Shown piece by piece: positions 24,201-35,300 of a stretch of 64,000 bases of DNA (positions are counted from its first letter, which is position 1; each line of letters opens with the position of its first letter). Below the pieces are notes generated by a model, which saw only the letters and a program-made list of their open reading frames with translations, ran no database searches and had not been told where the DNA came from. Source of the DNA: Tubulanus polymorphus (lineage: Eukaryota; Nemertea; Palaeonemertea; Tubulaniformes; Tubulanidae); contig NC_134028.1 of NCBI RefSeq assembly GCF_964204645.1, positions 6,484,501 to 6,548,500 of the forward strand, given 5' to 3'. A program made the position numbers and the translations under genes.

Positions 24201-27200
24201 TTTTGAAACTATTCACTAAAAGAATAATCTCAAAAGATTGACTAAGCTAAGATTTACTGATTAGGTAATTTTCATAGTCTCATATTACAATGAAATGTTC
24301 CTAAAAACCTGTGAAAGCTCTACTCAATGTAAAGATGTACCGTAACTATACTGGTTAGATTCTCTTCTACTATTTCAGGGAATGAACTCTCCGCATGCCG
24401 CAGCTGGTCAGATAATGGAAGTCATACCGGATGGAACTATACGTATTAGTTGGGCGGATAAGACGATATCGAGTGCTTACCCTCAGGAAATATACTATGT
24501 CAACGATGAGGTAAGCACGTCAGGTACGCCGCAATATTCAGGGACGAAAATCTTCCGACCATAGACAGATTTCCGACCTATTCTTCCATTTTCTTCATTC
24601 CTGAGATCAGTGTAAATTGCCTCAATCACGCAGAGCGCTCCATAGTTAGGCGTGCTCCTTAAGATGGTTTTTGGCGGTAGTTAGAACAATTGTGGAGTCG
24701 GAGAAACCAATATGGTGTCTCATTCGAGAAGCGGCTCTAATTCAGAATATTTTCCGACTTTTTCAATAAGGGCTGTTTTCATCCCTGAATATAGTACTTA
24801 GTTCATTTTGTGTCCGGGCAAAAAGCATATCTGAAATACTGTTGTTGTAGATGTCACTAGGGAGTAGTGAAGACGATATCGAAAGTGATTCAGAGCACAG
24901 CGATAGTAGCGTGGATAGCTGGCAGACGGAAGACGAACAAACCGATCCTGAATCGCAAGACGATGCGAATCAAGATAAAAATGGGTACTTGTGCTTTTCA
25001 AAATTTCGCGATGAATTTGTATATACCGATAAACGATGTAAATGAATCCATAATTCTTCTGAAATCGTATGTATTATTGATAGAAATTGTACCATGCGTA
25101 TATTGACCTGACTACCATTAATATTTGAGTGTAGTATTTTAGAGACTACTCTAAAGAATTCAATTTCTACAAAATTTATCGAAATAATTAAACATCAGAA
25201 TAATTTCTAGCTCATTTTCAATTAAACTAGAGCAGAACTCTTAATTCGGATTTTTCAATTCGGAATTTAAACCCGTTGGAGCCCGGTAACGACGATGCCA
25301 AATCTATAGACTTTCATTTTTAATTCCAGCGTCGTGATCGTCGACATGAAAGCCGAACTGAAAATCGAAATCGACGACAGTTTAGATCGCGCGCGCGAGC
25401 TCATCGAAAAACTCGAATTGTACTTCCAAAACGAGAACGACGTCCAGGGCCACCTCGCGGATTCGTACCGGACTATATTACGCGCGAACAAGTGTTGCAT
25501 GGAATACGACGGCGTCAGCGGTTTGAATTTCTTCAGCGATCCGAACACGGCGCTCGTCAACACGATGAACAAGATAAAAAAAGAGGTGCGCAAAGAGAAG
25601 GTTCTGAAAATGAAAAAGCAGGTAATGCAATTGTATCGCGCGAATACGGGTTGCTCGGACGTTCCGGAATCGAACGACGCTGGAAAAAAATTGGACGAAT
25701 CGAACGCCGCCGAACGAGTGAATAACGGTCTTCCAGACGGCGATGGAGGATGCTGTGATTTGCTGTCATCGACTGAAAATTGCGAGAATGATAAAAACTG
25801 TGCCGTTTCGACGGATAGCTGCAATGAAAAAAGCGACACGACAAGTCGAAAATGTTCATCGAAGCAGCGACCAAAGAATCTGGCGATCGTGCAGCCATGC
25901 GCGGTATCAGCAGCGGATGACTGCGCCACGGTCGGCGACGAAAGTCTCGACGAGCGAAAATGCGTGAAAGATTCGAGCGACGAACGCGAAACCGACGTGC
26001 CGTTGTCGCAGATCGATCCGCGCAAAGCGAAGCAACTGTGTTTGAAAGCGTGTCACTGTTTGAAAGAGCAGATCGAGAAATTTCAAACGGAACTCAATCG
26101 CGTTTGGATGGAGAAGGTGTGGTCGCAGCGGCAGGGTCACGGCGGCGGCGAGGGGAATAATGAAGAGGAAAATATGAATGAAGAGGAAATGGAGATATCG
26201 GTGAAGAATACGATAGCGGGGTTAGTGAGTAACGCGGTCGCGGCGATCGAAGAGTCGCTGTCGCTTCCTACACCTGTTACTCCGATTACGGCGTCAAAAT
26301 TATTGAGTCCTCTCAGTCCGGACCCTTCGCTACCAATGCCTGAATTAGAAGAACGTAAGTTTCGAAAAATACCTGGTGCCCCTTAATTATTTTCTATCTA
26401 GTTATCGAGGTCGTTGAGTCTAGAACTTTTGCTGCTAGTATGTCAGAATAAGGGGAGTGTAAGTTAGGAATTTAACATAAGCCCTCTTCCCTAGAAGCAA
26501 TTTGGATGGTATAGTATGCCATTTGTCATTCCTGGTAGTTAGCTTTGAGTTAGAATGTAAACAACCTTTCATCAACTACCGGATACATAGTAAGTAATCG
26601 TAAAACTCTTGTGCAAATAAACTGTAGGTCATCTGAAAGTTACTAATTAATAAGCAGGTCAGGGTCCATACGACTCCTTGATTCTCCTTCAAAAACTCTT
26701 TCAAAATGGAAAATGCTTTTAAATGCACTTGAAACTCCTTTGATTTGCACAAAATGCCCGAAACTCCTTTTGAACTACTTTAATTTTGAGAAATAGGCAA
26801 TTAGAAATTTTTGTCAGGTCTGTAGTTGTACAGTAAAGACTACTCCGAAATCAACCAGGCTTACGGAATTAGAAACCAAGTTTAGGTAGCGAAAAAGGAT
26901 AGAAATTAGCTTATAGTACCGATTTAGGAGGCTAAAGTAATTGGGATATGAAAGTGATGCAGACATTTCGTCCCCTGTTGGTTAATGCTTAGATATGTCT
27001 TCTCAATCTAAACACTATAGAAAGCTTTCAAAAACTGTTAGTTCTTTGATGTTTACGAATACTGTAAAACTTACGTTGCTCGTATTATATCGACAGGGTT
27101 TACGATATTAGAAACTGCTCCCGATCATCACCGATTTAAATCCCGAGAACACGTTCCAAACGATCGAAAAGCTTTCTTCAACGCCGTTAAAAAAGAGGTC

Positions 27201-29331
27201 GGTTGGTCGGTCTTTTTAACCTCCACAATTTGAATTGAGATGAAACTTTAATGCGTCAAACTTTTTTTCTTAGATTTTCATACTGTTGTAATTTTGCCGG
27301 TTCGTTTACAGATAAAGTTATTGCGTTCAAGTCTTCCTCGCGGTATCATGGTGAAAGGATTCGAAGACCGAATGGTTTGTATTCATTTTTTTTGGTGCCC
27401 CACCTTTGCCAATTAGTTCATGATATCTGAGTTAAGACCTGTTAGTCTTTTAAGGCAAATTTATAGAAATGTACCTTATTCCGGGTACGGCACTTAACAA
27501 GTGTAGGGTACCCAATTTCGGGTATCCTTTGTGTATGGATAAGTTTCGTTGGTTTTTCGTTGCATCAAATAAATATGGCCAACGTGCATATTGAGTGGCT
27601 CTTTTTCTCTGGTAAACTCCGGGTTATCACGCTCTTGTACGTGGTAAGGCAAGTACACAACCCTAAATGGAATATACCTGGCCTTGGAAATGTGTCGAGT
27701 ACTATTCTTGAACAGAATTGGTACTCAGAATTGAGTATGTTTCGATGAATTGGCTTTTAATGCGCATCCACTAATTTGAATGTTTGGTATATTATTTTTC
27801 AGTTGACTGTTCCCTTGAAAACTATAGTAAACTCGTAGGCCTATCTTGTTTGTATCTTTCAGGATCTATATTCGGTGATGATCGTCGGTCCGGCGAACAC
27901 TCCGTACGAGGACGGGCTGTTTTTATTCGACGTACAATTAGCGAATAGTTATCCGTCTGTTCCGCCGTCGTTTCACTACGTCAGTTTCTGCGAAGGGCGA
28001 CTCAATCCGAATCTGTACGAAGAGGGAAAAGTCTGCGTCAGTTTACTGGGAACATGGGAAGGAAAGGTGTGTTAAATTTGAAAACTCGGAGCTATTCCAG
28101 ATTTTGGTACTAGTCGGTTTATAGCCTGAAAAGTCCATTTGATAAGGATGAAGTCATTTTCGGCAGGATCTTTTGCAAAAAAGTCATTTCATGCCCGTTA
28201 TCTATTTCAGGGTACAGAATTATGGAATAGTCATTCAAATCTATTACAAGTTCTCGTTTCGATACAAGGTATGTATTAAAAAACTTTGAAGTATCTTAGA
28301 TTTTGTATAGATCTACAGCACCGATTGTTGGGGTTTTTTTTTCTCGGGATCTTAGGTTTGATTTTGAATTCGGAGCCGTACTACAACGAGGCCGGTTACG
28401 ATCGGCAGAGAGGAACGCAAGTCGGCTGTGAAAACAGTAAAGTTTACAACGAGATGGCGATCTTGAAACTAGTTCAGGTAACGTACCGCCGTGAATGGTC
28501 TTACGTTTTTCAAGCTCTTGAAATTTGATAGTTTATTTATCATTTCATGTGCATGTTTTGCAGTCAATGAAAGAAATGTTGACACATCCACCAGAGTTAT
28601 TTAAAACTGAAATCGAAGAGCATTTCAATCGCTACGGATACAGGTATGTAAAGCAGACCTGACGATGACTACTATTTGAGAGTAGTTCCTACTCAAATTA
28701 AGAGCTCCACTATGATAAATGACAAAATACTAGTTTCTATTTCAAGAATTTCTAGTTTATTTTCAATTAAAACTCTGTTTTCATGTCAAATTACTCTAAT
28801 TTGAGTGAGTGGTGAACTACTACAGTTGCAGATATCCGATAGTCTTATCTGGTAAAGGCTCAGTTCTGGTTTAGATTCAGAATAGACTCGATATACAGAC
28901 AGAACGGAGATTCGTTTGCTTCTAAATATTTATCGTGGAGCCTCTTCGTGAAAATTTAGACTCATTCAAGTCGGAAGTGAAATCATTTCTGATCCTGCTG
29001 ATGTTGAAGTTTTATTACCCGCGTCCAGAATATTTCTAATTCTCTGTATCGTTTATATTTCAGATTAGTGAATAGAATTCAAGGCTGGTTGAATCTTTCC
29101 GGTATCGCGACTAACGATGACGTCGCCGGGGCGTGCGGAGGTGTCGCGTTACCGACGAGCGGGGCTGCTGTTTGCGGCAGTCCGCCGGATTTCCCGCTCG
29201 TGCCAGCGTCGAAAGGATTTTGCATTTCCGTTCAAAAGCATTTAGAGCAATTCAAGGATATTCTCGACGAGAAGTTGAAAGAAAAGGAGAAACCGACAAT
29301 TCGATTTAATCATCAACTTAGTCTGGATTAA
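18227..29331 (+). CDS. UBE2O: UBE2O, E2/E3 hybrid ubiquitin-conjugating enzyme (19 coding exons)
   Basis: UBE2O is a very large E2 that also selects its own substrates, such as orphan ribosomal proteins, and acts without a separate E3. Exons: 18227-18436, 19922-20095, 21089-21189, 21516-21585, 21771-21944, 22059-22174, 22622-23412, 23805-23916, 24044-24152, 24379-24510, 24851-24984, 25330-26354, 27097-27197, 27312-27374, 27863-28066, 28211-28268, 28356-28477, 28564-28643, 29064-29331. Phases close to 1347 residues (human 1292). Conserved region 1 is about residues 10-282. An Asp/Glu run then a basic [13 protein letters not shown] patch follows. Conserved region 2 is about 495-665 ([23 protein letters not shown]). 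A long charged, Cys-rich linker lies in exon 12. The UBC domain (about 1060-1220) has [35 protein letters not shown] and [10 protein letters not shown]. The catalytic Cys is residue 1162 in GKVCVS, matching human Cys1040. Exon 13 uses a weak donor (gtcggt). Confidence 0.94.
19519..19829 (+). mobile_element. CAGTGTTCTCC-end MITE, long form
   Basis: Lies in UBE2O intron 1. The left end is CAGTGTTCTCC and the right end GGAGAACGCTG. Internal blocks AGGTTTTAGAG..GGCCATCCCT, CACGATGT.ATAC and AATGAATGCAGCCCCT recur, inverted, in the 108-bp element at 21365-21472. A 108-codon open frame crosses it but has no family resemblance. Confidence 0.75.
20171..20456. mobile_element. Inverted-repeat element rich in TTGGCCCG
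   Basis: Lies in UBE2O intron 2. Outer arms TATAGCC...TTTTTGGCCCGTGCC and GGCCCGGGCCAAATCG...GGCTTATA are imperfect inverted copies. Several further TTTGGCCCG / CGGGCCAAA words lie inside. No coding frame. Probably another non-autonomous DNA element, GC-rich unlike its surroundings. Confidence 0.6.
20730..20960. repeat. Interspersed ACTCCTT-type repeat, copy 2
   Basis: In UBE2O intron 2. It shares GACTCCTTGATTCCTTAAAAAACTC, AATGCTTTTAAAAGTGC and GAGAAATAGGCGATTAGAAAT with the copies at 13880 and 26660. The 3' part seen in the other two copies is degraded. Confidence 0.6.
20994..21050. repeat. Perfect 20-bp hairpin just before UBE2O exon 3
   Basis: TATAACCTGTAGCCTGTATC (20994-21013) is exactly reverse-complemented at 21031-21050. 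The 17-base loop carries another copy of GATACAGGCTACAGG. It ends 38 bases before the exon 3 acceptor, in the region expected to hold the branch point. Confidence 0.85.
21365..21472 (-). mobile_element. CAGTGTTCTCC-end MITE, short form
   Basis: In UBE2O intron 3. Ends CAGTGTTCTCC and GGAGAGAACACTG. Read on the minus strand it matches both flanks of the 311-bp element at 19519-19829 with the middle missing, so it looks like an internal deletion derivative in the opposite orientation. Confidence 0.78.
22362..22519. mobile_element. MITE with GACGCAGGGAAACA ends, copy 1
   Basis: In UBE2O intron 6. Left end GACGCAGGGAAACA and right end TGTTTCCCTGCATCGTG are inverted copies. Internal words GAAACATGTTTCCGAGC and TTTCTGAGATCAAACAT recur in the element at 58805-58985. 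Confidence 0.75.
23478..23749. repeat. Two tandem degenerate repeat units
   Basis: Between UBE2O exons 7 and 8. Unit 1 (about 23478-23597) and unit 2 (about 23598-23749) share the order CAGGGA.TCAGA.AAATCT, TAATCAGGG, AAATTTGACAAATT, CTGCTAT and CATGGATGGAA.GAGGCC. The second unit has an insertion of about 35 bp. No coding content. Confidence 0.65.
26660..26975. repeat. Interspersed ACTCCTT-type repeat, copy 3
   Basis: In UBE2O intron 12. It is collinear with the copy at 13880-14195 through GACTCCTTGATT, AATGCTTTTAAA, GAAATAGGCAATTAGAAAT, TACAGTAAAGA, TAGTACCGATTTAGG and AGTAATTGGGATATGAAAGTGATG.AGACA. Confidence 0.65.
28685..28812. repeat. Small imperfect inverted repeat
   Basis: In UBE2O intron 18. 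AGTTCCTACTCAAATTAAGAG on the left is mirrored imperfectly by CTCTAATTTGAGTGAGTGGTGAACT on the right. It could be a short foldback element; no partner copy was found. Confidence 0.35.
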
Positions 29332-29574
29332 TGATTTAATTACTACATGGTGCTGCTTAAATGAGTCTATACAATAATGAAGAACTTGAATATCACTGAA
29401 CAGTGTCTTCTACTGAGAATTTTTACTTAATAATCATTGATTTCATTTATTAACGGGAGTACCATATTGGGGATAGTGACGAAGTTAAGGAATTTATACG
29501 GTTGGTACTTGTCCTTTGAAAATGTGACGGTTGAAGAAGTGGGTATAGGAATAACAATTTCTTGTATACCAAGG

Positions 29575-29734
29575 CTGGGTTTCATAGATATGGAAGAAAA
29601 ATAGTCCCTGGGAACATTTTGAAATTTGTCAGTTATAACCAGTGTTTCTTGTTGTTACTATAGTGGTTGTCACCCAGATTGAGGATTTATCCCTAGGGAT
29701 AACTATGGTACTCAGTCTATGAAACCGGGCCCAG
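29575..29734. mobile_element. MITE with CTGGGTTTCATAGA ends
   Basis: CTGGGTTTCATAGAT on the left faces TCTATGAAACCGGGCCCAG on the right as an imperfect terminal inverted repeat. Similar GGCCGGTTCCGTAGTC ends occur at 36573-36693, so the two may belong to one loose family. Confidence 0.6.
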
Positions 29735-29744
29735 GTGTGTAATG

Positions 29745-29919
29745 CAGTGGAACCTCGTTTCATGCGATTCTGTTTTAAGACGAAACCTGTTTATTACGAT
29801 GATTTCCAGCATGTCTCGGCTAAGATATTCATATCAATCAATATTTTGATGACAAAAAATCTGTTTTACGCAGCAATTTCACTTTTGTCGACAAGTTTCG
29901 TATTAACAAGGTTTCACTG
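29745..29919. mobile_element. pogo/Tigger-like MITE, copy A
   Basis: Ends CAGTGGAACCTCG and CAAGGTTTCACTG. The terminal CAGT.GAACCTCG pattern is typical of pogo/Tigger-type DNA transposons. Its interior (TTTATTACGATGATTTCCAGCATGT, GCTAAGATATTCATATC) is shared with the element at 42434-42572. A perfect TA target duplication is not seen. Confidence 0.65.
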
Positions 29920-30979
29920 TATTATTGATTGATCCCTAAGGTTTAATTCACTGAACACCTGTATTTTTTTGTTCAGTATATGGTATAAGAATATATGTAG
30001 AGACTTTAACTTTAAAGATCTTGGACAGATATTGATTAGAAAAGATTTTTTTTGAAATTTTACTTATTCAAGATTCTTAGGAAAATTATAGGCTACACTG
30101 TCTGGTGTAATTAGGAATTATATCTCGAAAAAGTGATTGGTAGTGGAAACAAGCTGTTCTCTGAGGATTTATAGACTTTATGAAGACGCTTTGAATTGAT
30201 CGATTGATGTGCTAACTTATTTGATATTGACAAAAAATTGAAGAAATGAATTTATGACTGGTTGCGTAGAGGGGCTTCTGTAGGTACAATTGAATGTAAT
30301 ATGAGGTTATCTATTGAATATACATGCAGATACCCCGGTATATAGAGAAATATGGTGATATTGAATCATGTATTCATGTGTGATATTGAAAACAATCTCT
30401 AGTTTTACCGGTCCACACCCCTGTGGATTTTACGGGGTAGAAATACGTAGCTAACTCTAATCATCTTCAATCATTGTCAATTTTAGGCTTTTTCATATTA
30501 CGGATGACCTGAGATGATATTGTGAGTTTATGAGTTTTGCGAGTTCTTACTTGCTGAGGTTTTAGTTGAAGATAATATGTAAAAGAACATTCTTTACTAA
30601 AAGATATTTTGACCAACTTTTAAGGACTTAATGTGATCATAGTCCATTTCTATAAAGATTGAGCAGTTCCATGTCATTTTTGGGTGGGGTGTGTGAATCA
30701 ATGGTACCATATCTTTTAAGGGTGACTGAGGTGTGAACAGTATCCCGTATTGTAAATTTCCGCTTATAACTAGGCTTGATTGATTCAATTAATTCATTGA
30801 ATCGTAATGTGAAATTAAGAGATACATGTAGTTCATAGATCATGGGTATAGAATGTTTCAGGGATTCTCAAACATACTTTACTGATATTTTTAATGAATA
30901 TTCTTTCAAATGATGATAGGCCTATTGTTGGACTTAATTGATTTGTAGGGTAGGTAAACGATGCTGGGGTGTGAAATGC

Positions 30980-30990
30980 GGGGGGGGGGG
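30980..30990 (+). repeat. Run of 11 G
   Basis: Homopolymer G tract with a further GGGG nearby upstream; potential quadruplex or sequencing-sensitive site. Confidence 0.8.
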
Positions 30991-31461
30991 TCGAAGTCAG
31001 TATGAGCTTGATTCTTGTAGACTTATTTAGTCAAAAATCAAAACTTATGAAGTCAGAAGTCGCAAACTCATGAACTGAGAATGTCATCTCGGGTCTCCGA
31101 TATTTCTCGCTTTTTGTTTTGTTTTTGTTGTTTTCTTGATAAATTCCATAAAGAATAAATAAAATGATAATGCCAAAAACTGAAAATGCGTTTTATGTAT
31201 GTATTGTCTTTTTGTGGTTCGTCTTTCAGTGGACTTGGAATATTTTAATCCCTTAATGTTCAGCAGAGTCGTTCATCATTTTAACTCAAAACTGGAACCC
31301 GGATCATTTTCCATTTCTCTAAGGATTAATTCGATCCGAGATAAACTGCATTAACGTTAGGGTCCAGTTTCGCGACCCCAGCTGGCTAAACTAAAGCACC
31401 GTCATGTGCTGCCACCAACTGACATTTTACGGAACTACATCTAATGAAAGTTGCAATCATC

Positions 31462-32286
31462 ATGGCGGACAGCACGAGTGAATTAGAAAGCGATACAAGT
31501 TCAATCGACGGCGGCCCAGTGCTGAAACTGCCGTCTTCTGCCGACAGCGAACATTTGCACAAACGAATAGAATCTTTACAACAAGAAAATCGAGTTCTGA
31601 AGATGGAACTCGATACGTACAAGTTGAAATGTAAAACGTTACAGGAAGAGAATCGCGAACTTCGCAGAGCAAGTGTCACCATCGTAAGTTTACACTTTCA
31701 TTTCTTTCGGTGAAATCAACTTTTAGAACATCAAACTCTCCAACCAAATAAAGATTATTTGAAGTGGAACAAGCTTTTAAGTTAATTTTCAATGGTAAGG
31801 TTATCCTTTCGTGCTTGAGTTGTAGAATACAAATTCTGGTTCCTCGGCGCAGTAAACACTGTGACTGTGTGTGCTGTGAGTGTGAGTGTGAATTTTGTAG
31901 GTCACATTGCACTTTTGGACCTTATGGACTGAGGTCGATAATTTCGCCCCGGAGACTCGAGTTGGCATTCATCATCCTTATGTTGATTACGACAATCTAA
32001 AAATTTAAGGACAGAGATGACCTTACTCCCCGACTAGAATGTTACGTTCAGCAGATGATGATCTTTTGCTTACTCAACCCCGTTCAAGATTAGCTTCTCT
32101 TGGAGACATAGCCTTCTCAGTCGCTGCTTCACGTTTGTGGAACAACCTTCCTCTCCATGTAAGAGCGGCTTCGAGTATCTCTGTCTTCAAGAGAAGCCTC
32201 AAAACACATTAGTTTTCACCACATTAGATTTATTCAGTAATAAAGTGTCAATGATCACTTAAGTGGATTCTGGAACTTAAAATACC

Positions 32287-32326
<40 letters not shown>

Positions 32327-35300
32327 TTTGTCAATTAGTACGAAACTTAGACTTGGACTATCTATTGGAATGTTGTTCATATTTTGTAGCAAGCTCGAGC
32401 CGAGCAGGAAGAGGAATTTATCAGCAATACCTTACTGAAAAAGATTCAGAAGCTGAAGAAAGAAAAGGAAACGTTAGCGATGAACTACGAACAAGAGGAA
32501 GAATTTCTAACGAATGACTTATCCAGAAAACTGATGCAGGTAGGTTCTTGTGAAGGTGATATGGTCCCGACCTAGATCTGGTAGGCCTCCCTAGATGTGG
32601 TATTCATAAATGCGCCGAATCGTAAGGATAGAACGAGTTCTATTTCAAATGACTGATCTTAACGTCGTAGCCAATCAGCGACGAGTATTGGCTTCACTCA
32701 AATCAAAATCAACAGGAAATTTAATTTAGTATCGAATATAGTTAAGTTTAATAATAAGGTTATTCATAGGTGCCTAAATGTATTTTGCTTGGTATGGGCT
32801 GATAAGTATGCCAAGTTTTCTACTGGTACTGTTTTTGTATCAATTAGGTTTTCGTCGTGAAAAATAACCCTCAAATTTGGTGATTTTACCCTAGAAAGCC
32901 CCTCAAATACCCCTCAAATTTCATATCGATGGTTCTGTAGGAACCATGATTGCATCACATCACTTTTAGCGTTGGCGTAGTCGACCATAATGCTCTTAAG
33001 ATCGCGAGACAAATGAATCAGTAATCAATGGTCACATGTGTACGATTACTGTTCTTATGATGGTCTAGTCGGGGTCGTAAGTTGACCTGAGCTGGGCATA
33101 TGAACTAACGCCACGTCAATTTCAGAAATCGTGACAACAGAGCAATTTTGATCAGTTGGAATTGGGTTCGGGAAGGTAAAATCATCTCGTCAGCCCAGAC
33201 TTCTCTGACGACATGTTTAAAAAATGATTGTATTCGATTTTTAGTTGCGTCAAGAGAAAGTTGAACTGGAACAAAGTTTAGAGAAAGAACAAGAATATCA
33301 AGTGAACAAATTGATGAGGAAAATAGAAAAACTTGAGGCTGAAATTGTCGGCAAACAGTCGACATTAGAACAGGTTAGGTTACTATTTATCGCTGCGTGG
33401 ATCCAGAAGCATGGGCAACTATCTATAAAGTACCCTTAGAAATTTCTCAGACCGGTCAGCCCGTTGTTCTATGTTTTGAGTTTGTTCATTATTTTCAGCT
33501 TCGTCGAGAAAAAGTTGAACTGGAGAACGCTCTTGAGCAGGAACAGGAGGCATTAGTCAACCGTCTCTGGAAGAAAATGGAGAAATTGGAAGCCGAGAAA
33601 AGGTTTGCTATACGAGTTCGATTTCTAATTAGTCATCGTAAATATTAATCTATTTCTTTAAGAATCTCGTAAATATTTCTATTATCTCTTATGTTATACA
33701 TACATTATCTTGTTTGATTTTATCGCAATTTTGATATGTAAGGCTAAAAAATGATACCTTGTTTTTCCTTAATCAGTCAGCCGGGTCACTTTTGTAAACT
33801 GCAATAAAATTTGTAATCGGTTAACTGCGGGTGTGTTATTGCTAGCTTGACCATGAATAAAAGAAATGTTATGTATAGGGTAGTATAGATAGGCGGTTGG
33901 CTGGATCAACTTTTAAGCTAAGCAGAAAGGAGAAACGATGTCTGAATATTTTTTTAGCCCAATCAGGTGTTAAACTGAGCAATGAAATTTTACTTCACTT
34001 AACTATATGTTGATAACTTGCGTTGAATTGATTGTAGAATGTTACAAGAGAAATTGGATCAACCGGTTTCGGCTCCTGCTTCGCCGCATGATATCAATAA
34101 CGGAGGTAACAAAGCTGACAATCTTACTCAACATATACAGAATCTACGCGGTGAGGTTCATCAGTTGAAAAACCTACTCGTCGAAGCTCAAACCGAAAGT
34201 AAGTAGAGTTTCCTAAAGCCTTGCTCAGGTCGACTTGTGGCCCTTGGAACAGCAGTAGTAGACAATTGCGGTATTGCCGATTTCGTTTGTCTAACAATTG
34301 TCATGGTTGTAAGTAGACTTATGTCGAAAAGGTTCCTGATTAAAAGATCACAGACTTAACTGCTTACGATCCATCGATCTGATCAGATCTTCGTCGACCT
34401 GAGCTAGGCTTAAGTTTGGTCTGGTCTTGGTCTTGTCCGAATTTCTTACAGCAGTTAGTATATGCCGAAAATGATTTGATATATCTTGAAAAGAAACAGC
34501 CCCCACTGTTGAGGATATACCTGTGGTATTAAGATTTATTTAATCATGGGATTCTTGGTCAAGGGTCATCATAATCAGATTCCCTGATCCGTTTGAACCC
34601 TGCATATCCATGTTGTCCGAAACTCTTAAACAGTGTTTTCCATAGGGCTACATTTTGGCTTAAGTTTTCAGACAGAATGTAGAGTATTTTGAACGTTTCA
34701 TGAAATGTTTTGCAGATGAAGAGAAAATGGCTCATTTAATCCATGAGGAACGTCAGATCAGAGAAGAGAACTTGCGTTTACAGCGTAAATTACAGATGGA
34801 AATTGATCGACGCGAGGCCTTGTGTCGCCACCTATCTGAGAGTGAATCTAGTTTAGAAATGGACGATGAACGGTAACTTATGATAATAATAATAATAATA
34901 ATGATAACAATGATAATAATTTATTCGCTTATATAGTGCAGAACTATAGAAATGATTGCTGTGCTTTACATTATAAAAACAAAAGATACCCTATTTAATA
35001 TGTAATTCCCATTCGAACTACAGATGGTGTATGAGTTGTTTCGTTTCGGCGATGTCAATAGGACAAACCTGTTCATTATCATGTTGTTTATGTATGTTTC
35101 CAGACATTTCAATGAAATGACGAAACAACAAGACCAACCAGTAAATAAAGAGTCCACAGTGGTCCGTCCGAGAACCGTGTCGAGTCCGATTCCATACGCG
35201 TCGCCAAATCCATCGAGACCACTATCGCCAGGTCAGATTCTCGCCTGAATTGTGCAAAGTCGGTCGCATTTCGATGCCCGCTTTTGAGATCGGTGGAAAT

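Larger units (their letters stand above)
29332..31461. other. UBE2O 3' UTR and spacer to CCDC6
   Basis: No convincing frame. AATAAA occurs at 31154-31159, followed by another overlapping AATAAA, and could end a long UBE2O transcript about 1.8 kb after its stop. Two inverted-repeat elements lie inside (29575-29734 and 29745-29919). An 11-G run occurs at 30980-30990. Confidence 0.45.

Noticed and set aside
25267-26025. 252-codon minus-strand frame
   Set aside because: Shadow of UBE2O exon 12; no family resemblance on the minus strand.
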